From positions 1 to 5,939 of the forward strand of contig CANGZO010000151.1 of NCBI GenBank assembly GCA_947458305.1: a stretch of 5,939 nucleotides of DNA, written 5' to 3'. Below, piece by piece: positions 1 to 5,939 of this stretch (positions within the stretch are counted from its first letter, which is position 1; the number at the start of each line of letters is the position of its first letter). The notes beneath the pieces are model-generated. The model was not told the origin of the DNA and did not search any database. It saw only the letters and a list, made by a program, of their open reading frames with translations. The position numbers were made by a program, and so were the translations under genes. Source of the DNA: Comamonadaceae bacterium. Lineage in GTDB: Bacteria > Pseudomonadota > Gammaproteobacteria > Burkholderiales > Burkholderiaceae_C.

Positions 1-1415
1 AAGTTGGGGTATTCGTCATGCCCTGTATGGGCAGCCTTGCTGAAGGCCGTGTTGGCAGACTGGGGTGCGGGCGCTGCAGCAGGGCGCGCAGCGGGAGCAA
101 AGCGCTGATCGCTGGCCGCTTGCTGACCCCAGAGTTTTTCAAGGCCCGCCGTTTCCAGTTGGATGAGTTGCGCCAGCTCCGACAGCAATTGCTGCTTGAG
201 CGCACCGTCGGGCAGCAGCTGCCACAGCGGGCGCGCTTGACTGGACAAACGGGCGCGGCCTTCAGCGGTTTGCAGGTCGCAGTCGGCGCTGGCCGCTTCG
301 ATCAAAAAGCGCGACAGCGGCATGGCCTGCTTGATCTGCTCGGCAAAAGCCTCTTGGCCAAACTTGCGCACATAGCTGTCGGGGTCGTGCTCGGCGGGCA
401 AAAACAAGAACTTGATGCTGCGCACGTCGGTAGCGTAGGGCAGGGCGCCATCGAGCGCCTTGCGGGCAGCGCGTCGGCCTGCGCCGTCGCCGTCAAAGCT
501 GAAGACCACCGAATCGGTGAAGCGGAACAGCTTTTGCACATGGTCGGGCGTGCAGGCCGTGCCCAGCGTGGCCACGGCGTTGGCAAAGCCCAGCTGCGCC
601 AGGGCCACCACGTCCATGTAGCCTTCGGTCACCAGCACGTAGCCTGCGCTGTGCAGGGCTTCGCGGGCTTCATAGAGGCCATACAACTCGCGGCCTTTGT
701 GAAACACCGGGGTTTCTGGGGAGTTGAGGTATTTGGGTGTGCCGCTGCCAATCACCCGACCGCCAAAGCCGATGCACTCGCCTTTGATATTGCGGATCGG
801 GAACATGATTCGGTCGCGAAAACGGTCATAGCGCTTGTCGTCTTCTTCGTTCACGATCACCAGGCCCGATTCGGCCAGCAGCGGGTCGTCGTATTTGGGA
901 AAGATGCTGGCCAGACTGCGCCAGCCCTCGGGCGCATAGCCCAGGCCAAAGCGCTTGGCAATCTGGCCCGACAGGCCCCGGCCCTTGAGGTAGTCGATGG
1001 CGTGCGGGGTGATCTTGAGCTGTTCGCGGTAGGCCTCGCCCGCTTTTTCCAGCACATCGCTCAGGCTGTCTTGCTTGGCCTTGGCTGCGGCGGCGCGGGC
1101 GCGGTCTTCGGGTGACTGTTGTTCTTCGGGCACCACCATGCCGGTTTGCTGGGCCAAGTCCTTCACCGCCTCGATGAAGGTCATGCCCGCGTGTTCCATC
1201 AAAAAGCCGATGGCATTGCCGTTTTTGCCGCAGCCAAAGCAATGAAAAAACTGCTTGGTGGGGCTGACGCTGAAGCTAGGGGATTTCTCGCCGTGAAAAG
1301 GGCACAGGCCCATGAAGTTGGCACCGCCTTTCTTGAGCTGCACGTACTTGCCCACGATGTCGACCACGTCGACGCGGGACAGCAACTCCTGGATGAAAGA
1401 CTGGGGGATGGCCAT
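1..1415 (-). CDS. dnaG: DNA primase DnaG, N-terminal 471 residues (C-terminus off the left edge)
   Basis: DnaG makes the short RNA primers for lagging-strand DNA synthesis at the replication fork, working with the DnaB helicase. The frame is open from an ATG at 1415 (MAIPQSFIQE) to the left edge, with no stop. Residues 1-100 form the CHC2 zinc-binding domain, with ligands C38, H41, C59 and C62 (CPFH and CFGC). The RNA polymerase domain follows, and its Toprim fold carries E264 (EGYMD) and the D308/D310 pair (DGDGAG), the expected metal-binding acids. From about residue 436 the chain becomes an Ala/Pro/Gln-rich linker, so the visible part stops just before the helicase-binding domain. Family members usually run about 580-650 residues. 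The start fits the family N-terminus, but the ribosome-binding site is weak (GGTGA about 11 bases upstream). The gene is divergent from the acyl-CoA ligase; rpsU or yqeY, common upstream neighbours of dnaG, are not there. Identification is secure. Confidence 0.97.
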   Translation of the reverse strand, partial: MAIPQSFIQELLSRVDVVDIVGKYVQLKKGGANFMGLCPFHGEKSPSFSVSPTKQFFHCFGCGKNGNAIGFLMEHAGMTFIEAVKDLAQQTGMVVPEEQQSPEDRARAAAAKAKQDSLSDVLEKAGEAYREQLKITPHAIDYLKGRGLSGQIAKRFGLGYAPEGWRSLASIFPKYDDPLLAESGLVIVNEEDDKRYDRFRDRIMFPIRNIKGECIGFGGRVIGSGTPKYLNSPETPVFHKGRELYGLYEAREALHSAGYVLVTEGYMDVVALAQLGFANAVATLGTACTPDHVQKLFRFTDSVVFSFDGDGAGRRAARKALDGALPYATDVRSIKFLFLPAEHDPDSYVRKFGQEAFAEQIKQAMPLSRFLIEAASADCDLQTAEGRARLSSQARPLWQLLPDGALKQQLLSELAQLIQLETAGLEKLWGQQAASDQRFAPAARPAAAPAPQSANTAFSKAAHTGHDEYPN

Positions 1416-1539
1416 TGGGGTATTTTCACCGATAAGAAAGGCCAGCTTGGGCTTGTTTCGGGGCAAACCAGCATGGATTTCAGCTCTGGGTCAGGCAAAC
1501 TCAGCACCATACGCCTTCAAGCCAAAACGGAATCCCACC
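1416..1539. other. Divergent intergenic spacer between dnaG and the acyl-CoA ligase gene
   Basis: These 124 bases separate two start codons facing away from each other, so promoters for both genes would be expected here or inside the opposite gene's 5' end. I looked on both strands and found no convincing sigma-70 -35/-10 pair, no clear operator palindrome and no riboswitch-like fold. The plus-strand ligase frame stays open through the spacer back to 1312, but that part overlaps the dnaG start and has no family similarity that I can see, so I treat the spacer as noncoding. Confidence 0.5.
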
Positions 1540-3198
1540 ATGAATGAAACCAAAGTCAGCATCTTTGACCAAGACTTGCCCCAGACCCCTGCCAACCATG
1601 CCCCGATTTCCCCATTGAGCTTCATTGAGCGGACGGCCGAGGTGTACCCGAACCGCCTGGCCATCGTGCACGGCGATTTGCGCCAGGACTGGGCCACCAC
1701 CTACCGCCGCACCCGCCAGCTGGCCAGTGCGCTGGCGCAGGCGGGCATTGGCAAGAACGACACGGTGGCCGTGATGCTGCCCAACACGCCGCCGATGGTG
1801 GAGGCGCACTTTGGCATTCCCATGGTGGGCGCCGTACTCAATGCGCTCAACACCCGTCTGGACCCCGAGACCGTGGCTTTCATGCTGGACCACGGCGAGG
1901 CCAAGGCGGTGATCGTGGACCCGGAGTTTGCGGGCGTGATGAAAAAAGCGCTGGCGCTGCGCCAGTCCACCCGGCCCTTGCTGGTGATCGATGTGGAGGA
2001 CGCGCTCTACACAGGCCCGATCGAAAAATTGGGCTCGCTCACTTATGAAGCCTTTGTGGCCAGCGGTGCCCCCGACTTTGCTTGGAGCCTGCCCGCCAAC
2101 GAGTGGGACGCGATTGCGCTGAACTACACCAGCGGTACCACGGGCAATCCCAAGGGCGTGGTCTACCACCACCGGGGGGCAGCCACCAATGCCATTTCGA
2201 ACATTCTGGAATGGGACATGCCCAAGCACGCGGTCTACATGTGGACGCTGCCCATGTTCCATTGCAACGGCTGGTGCTTTCCGTGGACAGTGGCAGCGCG
2301 TGCGGGCGTGAACGTGTGTTTGCGCAAGGTGGACGCACAGGCCATGTTCGATGCCATGCGCAACCACGGCGTCACGCATTACTGTGGTGCACCCATCGTG
2401 CATGGTTTGCTGGTGAACGCTCCGGCCGCGATGAAGGCGGGTGTGCCCGCTGGCATCAAGGCCATGGTGGCGGGCGCAGCGCCCCCGGCCTCGATGATCG
2501 AGGGCATGGAGCAACTGGGCTTTGACTTGACCCATGTGTACGGCCTGACCGAGGTCTATGGCCCGGCCACGGTGTGCCCCAAACACCCCGAGTGGGACGC
2601 GCTCGACATCGGTGATCGGGCCCGACTGAATGCCCGTCAGGGCGTGCGCTACCACCTGCAGCGCGATGTACGCGTGCTCAACCCCGAGACAATGCAACCG
2701 GTGCCGCAAGATGGTGAGACCATGGGCGAGATCATGTTCAAGGGCAACATCACCATGAAGGGTTATCTGAAGAACCCCAAGGCTACGCAAGAGGCTTTTG
2801 CGGGCGGGTGGTTCCACAGCGGGGACTTGGCGGTGCAATACCCCGACGGTTACTTCAAGATCAAGGACCGCAGCAAAGACATCATCATCTCGGGTGGTGA
2901 AAACATTTCATCGATTGAGGTGGAAGACGTGCTCTACCGCCACCCCGCTGTGCTGGCCGCAGCCGTGGTGGCCAAGCCCGATGCGCGTTGGGGCGAGACG
3001 CCTTGCGCGTTTGTGGAGCTCAAAGCCGACGCCCAAGTCACTGCTGAGCAGATCGTGGCGCACTGCAAGCAACACCTGGCGGGCTTCAAGGTGCCACGTG
3101 CCGTGGTGTTTGGTGAGTTGCCCAAGACCAGCACGGGCAAGATTCAGAAGTTTGAGCTGCGCAAGCAGGCTGGGTCGGCCTCTGCGATTGACATCTGA
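1540..3198 (+). CDS. AMP-forming acyl-CoA synthetase, DmdB/short-to-medium-chain type
   Basis: This cytoplasmic enzyme activates a carboxylic acid with ATP to an acyl-adenylate and transfers it to coenzyme A. The 552-residue protein is a full-length adenylate-forming (ANL) enzyme. It has the phosphate-binding loop YTSGTTGNPKG at 196-206, the YGLTEVYGP motif at 334-342, SGD at 427-429, the hinge DRSK at 443-446 followed by DIIISGGENISS, and the C-terminal PKTSTGK with catalytic K534. The WTLPMFHCNGWCFPW stretch is typical of the group containing bacterial DmdB (3-methylmercaptopropionate-CoA ligase of the DMSP demethylation pathway) and plant AAE1/BZO1-type enzymes; similarity is recalled, not searched. 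The true acid cannot be read from the sequence; short or medium fatty acids are the cautious alternative. The ATG at 1540 matches the usual N-terminus and avoids overlap with dnaG; upstream GGA is only a weak ribosome-binding site. It appears to be a single-gene unit. Confidence 0.95.
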   Translation: MNETKVSIFDQDLPQTPANHAPISPLSFIERTAEVYPNRLAIVHGDLRQDWATTYRRTRQLASALAQAGIGKNDTVAVMLPNTPPMVEAHFGIPMVGAVLNALNTRLDPETVAFMLDHGEAKAVIVDPEFAGVMKKALALRQSTRPLLVIDVEDALYTGPIEKLGSLTYEAFVASGAPDFAWSLPANEWDAIALNYTSGTTGNPKGVVYHHRGAATNAISNILEWDMPKHAVYMWTLPMFHCNGWCFPWTVAARAGVNVCLRKVDAQAMFDAMRNHGVTHYCGAPIVHGLLVNAPAAMKAGVPAGIKAMVAGAAPPASMIEGMEQLGFDLTHVYGLTEVYGPATVCPKHPEWDALDIGDRARLNARQGVRYHLQRDVRVLNPETMQPVPQDGETMGEIMFKGNITMKGYLKNPKATQEAFAGGWFHSGDLAVQYPDGYFKIKDRSKDIIISGGENISSIEVEDVLYRHPAVLAAAVVAKPDARWGETPCAFVELKADAQVTAEQIVAHCKQHLAGFKVPRAVVFGELPKTSTGKIQKFELRKQAGSASAIDI

Positions 3199-3228
3199 CC
3201 TTCTCAGCGCTCAAGCAATGTCGAACGC
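3184..3228. repeat. Imperfect inverted repeat spanning two convergent stop codons
   Basis: The arms 3184-3194 (GCGATTGACAT) and 3218-3228 (ATGTCGAACGC) can pair over 11 positions with one mismatch and one G-T wobble, enclosing a 23-base loop. The loop itself contains a 4-bp CTGA/TCAG hairpin. There is no T-tract on either side, so it is not a classical Rho-independent terminator. Each arm codes for the end of one protein (A-I-D-I of the ligase and A-F-D-I of the Nudix protein), which is enough to explain the symmetry. A role as a weak bidirectional 3' stem is possible but unproven. Confidence 0.4.
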
Positions 3229-3759
3229 GTGTGTGCCAAACTGGCCCGCGCGGCGGTCGGCAAAGTAGTGCTCCAGCGTTTCCTTGACGGTGCGAAAAGC
3301 CAATTCGTCCCAAGGGATCTCTGCTTCTGTGAACAGCCGTGCTTCCATGGTTTCGTGGCCGGGGTCGAACACATCACTGGTCAAGCGCGCCCGGTAATAC
3401 AAATGCACCTGGCCCACACGCGGCACACTCATCACAGTCAGCAAGTCTTCCATGATGAACTGTGCACCCGCCTCTTCGGTGGTCTCGCGGGCTGCACCCT
3501 CTGAGGTGGATTCGCCCAACTCCATGAAACCTGCGGGCAGGGTCCATTTGCCTTTGCGTGGCTCGATGTTGCGTTTGCACAGCAGCACCTGATCGCCCCA
3601 GTGCGGCACCGTGCCCACCACGTTCAGGGGGTTTTCGTAATGCACGGTGTTGCAGACGGTGCAAATGGCGCGCAGCTTGGTGTCCCCGTCGTCGGGCAGG
3701 CGACGCGCCACCAAAGCACCGCATTGGCGGCAATGTCGAATGGTGCGGTCAAACATCAT
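3211..3759 (-). CDS. Nudix hydrolase with N-terminal zinc ribbon
   Basis: Nudix enzymes cleave nucleoside diphosphates linked to another group (sugar nucleotides, dinucleotides, oxidised nucleotides) in the cytoplasm. The 182-residue protein starts MMFDRT. Two cysteine pairs, C10/C13 and C33/C36, form a small zinc ribbon of the Nudix_N_2 type. The Nudix box follows at 77-99 and fits GX5EX7REUXEEXGU: G77, E83, R91, E92, E95, E96 and G98, with Thr rather than a bulky hydrophobic at the U position. The C-terminal half (PRVGQVHLYYRARL, EIPWDELAF) is typical of this subfamily; the substrate is not known from sequence. The frame extends to an ATG at 3822, but that codon abuts the T-tract of the upstream terminator and adds 21 residues unlike the family, so a start at 3759 (or the adjacent ATG at 3756) is preferred. 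Neither start has a visible Shine-Dalgarno sequence. The 64 bases between terminator and start presumably carry its promoter, but none is obvious. Confidence 0.93.
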   Translation of the reverse strand: MMFDRTIRHCRQCGALVARRLPDDGDTKLRAICTVCNTVHYENPLNVVGTVPHWGDQVLLCKRNIEPRKGKWTLPAGFMELGESTSEGAARETTEEAGAQFIMEDLLTVMSVPRVGQVHLYYRARLTSDVFDPGHETMEARLFTEAEIPWDELAFRTVKETLEHYFADRRAGQFGTHAFDIA

Positions 3760-3823
3760 GGGTGAGACGGAGGGGCGGGGTGATGGACATGGTTCAAGGT
3801 CAGAGTCTAACCAGTTCCCCATG

Positions 3824-3858
3824 AAAAAAGCCTCCGGGCTTGGGTAACCCGGAGGCTT
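3824..3858 (-). terminator. Rho-independent terminator of the TRAP transporter operon
   Basis: A perfect 11-bp inverted repeat, AAGCCTCCGGG (3828-3838) and CCCGGAGGCTT (3848-3858), encloses a 9-base loop. Read on the minus strand, the stem is followed by a run of six T (3829-3824, partly in the stem), which is the classical intrinsic terminator layout. It lies 19 bases after the dctM stop codon. On the plus strand no T-tract follows, so it should act in one direction only. It separates the transporter transcript from the Nudix gene downstream. Confidence 0.92.
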
Positions 3859-3877
3859 GTCTGGTTGGTGTGACTGG

Positions 3878-5194
3878 TCAGGTCAGGTACTGGATCAGGA
3901 AGAGCGATATGCCGGGAAAGAAAAGCAGCAACATGGTGCGCACCGTGTCGCTGATCAGGAAAGGCATGATGCCCTTGTAGCTCTCACTCAGCGGCACGTC
4001 TTTGGCCATGCCGTTGACCACATAGACGTTGAGTCCGACGGGCGGTGCCAGCATGCCAAAACCCACCGTCATCAGCACCATGATGCCGAACCAGATCGCG
4101 GTGTATTCAGGCGTCATGCCGAAGTCCAGTTTCATGATGATCGGGAAGAAGATTGGGATGGTCAGAAGCAGCATGGACAGTTCATCCATCACCGCGCCCA
4201 GCACCACATAAAGCATCAAAATGCCGGCCACCACGAGCAAGGGGGCTAAATTCATGGCCACCACCATTTCGGCCAGTTGGGCTGGCACTTGTGTACGAGC
4301 CAGGGCGGCGTTCATGACATCGGCCCCCATGAAAATCATGAAGATCATCGCTGAGCTGATGGCAGTGGCGTGGAAGCAATGCAGGAATTTGTCCCAGGTC
4401 AGCTCACGCTTGAGCAAGGCCGCCAAAAAGGTGGATGCCGCACCCACTGCAGCCCCTTCGGTTGGGGTGAAGAAGCCTGCATAGATGCCGCCAAAGACCA
4501 GAATGAAAATGAAGGCGATGGGCAAAATGCCTTTGAGTGCTTCGAAAGTGAGTTCTTCGCGGTCTTCCTGGTCAGGGGCCTGACCCGGCACGAGGCGCAC
4601 ATAAATGGCGATGGCGATCATGTAGCCCACCATGGCAATCAGGCCGGGCACCATGGCCGCAGCAAACAACTTGGCGATGTTCTGTTCGGTCATGATGGCG
4701 TAAATGACCAGCGGCACCGAAGGCGGGATCAGGATGCCCAATGTGCCGCCAGCTGCCAGCGTACCGGTGGACAGGCGACCCGAGTAGCCATGGCGTTTCA
4801 TTTCGGGCAGAGCCACGCCCGTGATGGTTGCTGCGGTGGCCACAGAGGAGCCACAAATGGCGCCAAACGCGCCGCATGCAAGCACGGCACCCATGGCCAA
4901 GCCGCCCTTGAAGCGGCCCATGACGGCTGCGGCAAACTGAAACAAGGCCTTGCTGATGCCGCCTTGGGTGGCAAAGTGCCCCATCAAGATGAAAAGAGGA
5001 ATGACCGACAAGTCGTAGTTGGCCAGTCGGGCAAAAGCCAGGTTGTTGAGAAAGTTCAAATAGGTTGGAAAACCTGTTTGCAGGATGAATCCAGAGGTGC
5101 CTGCCAAGAACATGGCGCCCGCAATGGGCACGCGGACCACCATCAGCAACAGCATGATCCCGAAAATCATCGAAGCCAGAGCGATCGGGGTCAT
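3878..5194 (-). CDS. dctM: TRAP transporter large permease subunit, DctM family
   Basis: This is the main membrane subunit of a tripartite ATP-independent periplasmic transporter, which drives solute uptake with a sodium gradient in the inner membrane. The 438-residue length is normal for DctM. The protein is hydrophobic nearly throughout, with family segments in order: RVPIAGAMFLAG at 21-32, a long conserved stretch GAFGAICGSSVATAATI at 108-124, GTLGILIPPSVPLVIY at 150-165, FTPTEGAAVGA at 242-252, DELSMLLLTIPIFFPI at 337-352 and PPVGLNVYVV at 384-393. The GSSVATAAT and TPTEGA regions correspond to parts of the transport core where sodium and substrate bind in characterised relatives. The start ATG overlaps the dctQ stop as ATGA, and AAGG lies 7 bases upstream. 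The symbol is used in the family sense: C4-dicarboxylate, keto acid, sugar acid or other substrates are all possible. A terminator follows the gene. Confidence 0.96.
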   Translation of the reverse strand: MTPIALASMIFGIMLLLMVVRVPIAGAMFLAGTSGFILQTGFPTYLNFLNNLAFARLANYDLSVIPLFILMGHFATQGGISKALFQFAAAVMGRFKGGLAMGAVLACGAFGAICGSSVATAATITGVALPEMKRHGYSGRLSTGTLAAGGTLGILIPPSVPLVIYAIMTEQNIAKLFAAAMVPGLIAMVGYMIAIAIYVRLVPGQAPDQEDREELTFEALKGILPIAFIFILVFGGIYAGFFTPTEGAAVGAASTFLAALLKRELTWDKFLHCFHATAISSAMIFMIFMGADVMNAALARTQVPAQLAEMVVAMNLAPLLVVAGILMLYVVLGAVMDELSMLLLTIPIFFPIIMKLDFGMTPEYTAIWFGIMVLMTVGFGMLAPPVGLNVYVVNGMAKDVPLSESYKGIMPFLISDTVRTMLLLFFPGISLFLIQYLT

Positions 5195-5205
5195 GGTGCA
5201 ACCTT
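5191..5205 (-). promoter_or_regulatory. dctQ-dctM stop/start overlap with internal ribosome-binding site
   Basis: On the minus strand the bases ATGA (5194-5191) contain both the dctM start and the dctQ stop, the usual arrangement for translational coupling of two subunits needed in equal amounts. An AAGG Shine-Dalgarno core at 5205-5202 sits 7 bases before the ATG, inside the dctQ coding sequence, and fixes the dctM start. Confidence 0.75.
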
Positions 5206-5679
5206 GTTGTTGTCAAATTTGGAGATCACTTGCGTAGCGGCAATCACCGCCGTGATGCCAAACGGAATGCACATGCTGGTCAACACAATCCAGTCTGGAA
5301 ATTCCAGCAGCATGGACGCGCCCATGTTTTCCTTGGCTTTGATGGCTGCAGCACCGCAACGCCATGCAAGCAGGGAAAAAATCACCATCATCAACAGGTC
5401 ACCCAGTCGATCCAGTTTGAAGTTGAACTGCTTGCTGCACTTGGCCGTGAAAAAATCCACGATGATGTTTTCACGCTTGAGTTGGCAAAGCGGCATGAAC
5501 AGGGCAATGGCCGCGCCGACACCCACACCCGTCAATTCAAAGTCACCAATCACGGCCGAGTTGAAAAAATTGCGTCCGATCAGGCTGTAGCAGGTCATCA
5601 GCATCAGTCCAATCAGGATCAACCCGCCCAATATGCTGCAGAGACGGGCAATCCGCTCCAGTGGATTTGAGAACATCAT
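5191..5679 (-). CDS. dctQ: TRAP transporter small permease subunit, DctQ family
   Basis: DctQ is the small four-helix membrane subunit that pairs with DctM and helps dock the binding protein. The 162-residue protein starts MMFSNPLERI. Its four hydrophobic stretches are at about 13-35, 47-67, 93-115 and 130-152, as expected for the family. Family-like features include the R36-N37-F38 turn after the first helix, the GDFELTGV entry to the second helix, and the charged KRENIIVDFF loop at 68-77. The frame continues upstream to an ATG at 5781, but that ATG lies in the loop of a terminator hairpin and the extra 34 residues are not family-like, so the tandem ATGs at 5679 and 5676 are preferred. No Shine-Dalgarno sequence is visible before them (CTTCAAACGCC precedes the first ATG). 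It lies between the terminator following dctP and the overlapping dctM. Confidence 0.92.
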   Translation of the reverse strand: MMFSNPLERIARLCSILGGLILIGLMLMTCYSLIGRNFFNSAVIGDFELTGVGVGAAIALFMPLCQLKRENIIVDFFTAKCSKQFNFKLDRLGDLLMMVIFSLLAWRCGAAAIKAKENMGASMLLEFPDWIVLTSMCIPFGITAVIAATQVISKFDNNKVAP

Positions 5680-5760
5680 GGCGTTTGAAGGGTGTTGATG
5701 AAAGTGAGATGGGAACTGAAGAGACCCGCCGCTGAATGCATCCGCTTCTGAGATGCCTAT

Positions 5761-5797
5761 AAAAAAACCTGAGCAGACCACAAGGGCTGCTCAGGTT
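5761..5797 (-). terminator. Intrinsic terminator between dctP and dctQM
   Basis: A perfect 11-bp stem, AACCTGAGCAG (5766-5776) with CTGCTCAGGTT (5787-5797), encloses a 10-base loop. On the minus strand it is followed by a run of seven T (5767-5761, two of them in the stem). It starts 15 bases after the dctP stop codon and ends 81 bases before the dctQ start. The form is that of a strong Rho-independent terminator, yet it lies inside what should be one transporter operon. It probably ends most dctP transcripts while some read-through continues into dctQM, unless dctQM has its own promoter. I could not find a clear promoter in 5680-5760. Confidence 0.88.
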
Positions 5798-5812
5798 GAT
5801 GTCATCAAGGGC

Positions 5813-5939
5813 TTACTTGGTGTATTGCTTGATCAGGTCTTGAGCGTCCTTGAGCAAAGCCGCGCCATTGAGGCCGCGTTTGTTCATCGTCTGGACCCAC
5901 TCGTCGTCCTGCTCGTCGGTGGCCTTCTTCCAGCGTGCC
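5813..5939 (-). CDS. dctP: TRAP transporter substrate-binding protein, DctP family, C-terminal 41 residues
   Basis: Only the end of the gene is present; the remainder, including the signal peptide and ligand-binding residues, lies beyond the right edge. The frame reads from the edge (ARWKKATDEQ...) to a TAA at 5815-5813 and ends LIKQYTK. Tryptophan- and charge-rich helices such as EWVQTMNKRGLNG near the C-terminus are common in DctP-type periplasmic binding proteins, and the position directly ahead of dctQ and dctM supports the call. In the family this protein binds the solute in the periplasm and delivers it to DctQM. The conserved arginine that binds the carboxylate in most members is outside the window, so the substrate class cannot be judged. 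Confidence 0.82.
   Translation of the reverse strand, partial: ARWKKATDEQDDEWVQTMNKRGLNGAALLKDAQDLIKQYTK

Noticed and set aside
18..1115. 365-residue open frame on the plus strand
   Set aside because: It lies entirely antisense to dnaG, whose frame has all primase motifs. Its composition is that of a high-G+C shadow frame and it shows no recognisable domain.
1312..1539. 76-residue N-terminal extension of the acyl-CoA ligase
   Set aside because: It would overlap the start of dnaG on the other strand and has no resemblance to ligase N-termini; the ATG at 1540 gives the standard length.
1416..1539. Candidate sigma-70 promoters for dnaG or the ligase
   Set aside because: Several TTG-starting hexamers occur on both strands, but none has a reasonable -10 box at 16-18 bases spacing, so no promoter is called.
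1501..2838. 445-residue open frame on the minus strand
   Set aside because: It is antisense to the acyl-CoA ligase, is rich in His, Arg and Gly as shadow frames of G+C-rich genes are, and has no family motif.
4370..5590. 406-residue open frame on the plus strand
   Set aside because: It is antisense to dctM and dctQ, crosses both, and has no recognisable domain; the opposite strand gives two clear membrane proteins joined by an ATGA overlap.
5680..5781. 34-residue N-terminal extension of DctQ
   Set aside because: Its ATG lies in the loop of a terminator hairpin and the added residues do not look like a DctQ N-terminus or a signal peptide.

Overview
The window looks like chromosomal DNA from a betaproteobacterium, most likely Burkholderiales and plausibly Comamonadaceae. 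This is inferred from the fairly high G+C content, the style of the protein sequences (DnaG, the zinc-ribbon Nudix protein and the acyl-CoA ligase all read like Burkholderiales family members as I remember them) and the dense gene packing. No database search was possible, so the taxonomic call is tentative. I see no RNA gene, insertion sequence, CRISPR array or phage gene.

Layout. Positions 1-1415 (minus strand) hold the first 471 residues of DNA primase DnaG; the C-terminal helicase-binding domain lies beyond the left edge. A 124-base divergent spacer separates it from a complete plus-strand AMP-forming acyl-CoA ligase (1540-3198), which belongs to the short/medium-chain group that includes the methylmercaptopropionate-CoA ligase DmdB. 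It converges, with only 12 bases between stop codons, on a minus-strand Nudix hydrolase with an N-terminal zinc ribbon (3211-3759). The right part is a minus-strand TRAP transporter locus read right to left: the last 41 residues of a DctP-type periplasmic binding protein (5813-5939), a hairpin terminator, the small permease DctQ (5191-5679), the large permease DctM (3878-5194, overlapping DctQ by ATGA), and a second strong hairpin terminator (3824-3858).

How the genes work together. The three TRAP genes encode one secondary uptake system for an organic acid or similar small solute: DctP captures it in the periplasm and DctQ/DctM carry it across the inner membrane with sodium. The terminator between dctP and dctQM would let the binding protein be made in excess over the membrane subunits. 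DnaG, the ligase and the Nudix protein appear to be separately transcribed units. The ligase could activate an acid brought in by the transporter, but adjacency on opposite strands is the only support for that. The window contains no evident undescribed system; the most useful observations concern the internal TRAP terminator, the unusual dnaG neighbourhood and the DmdB-like ligase.
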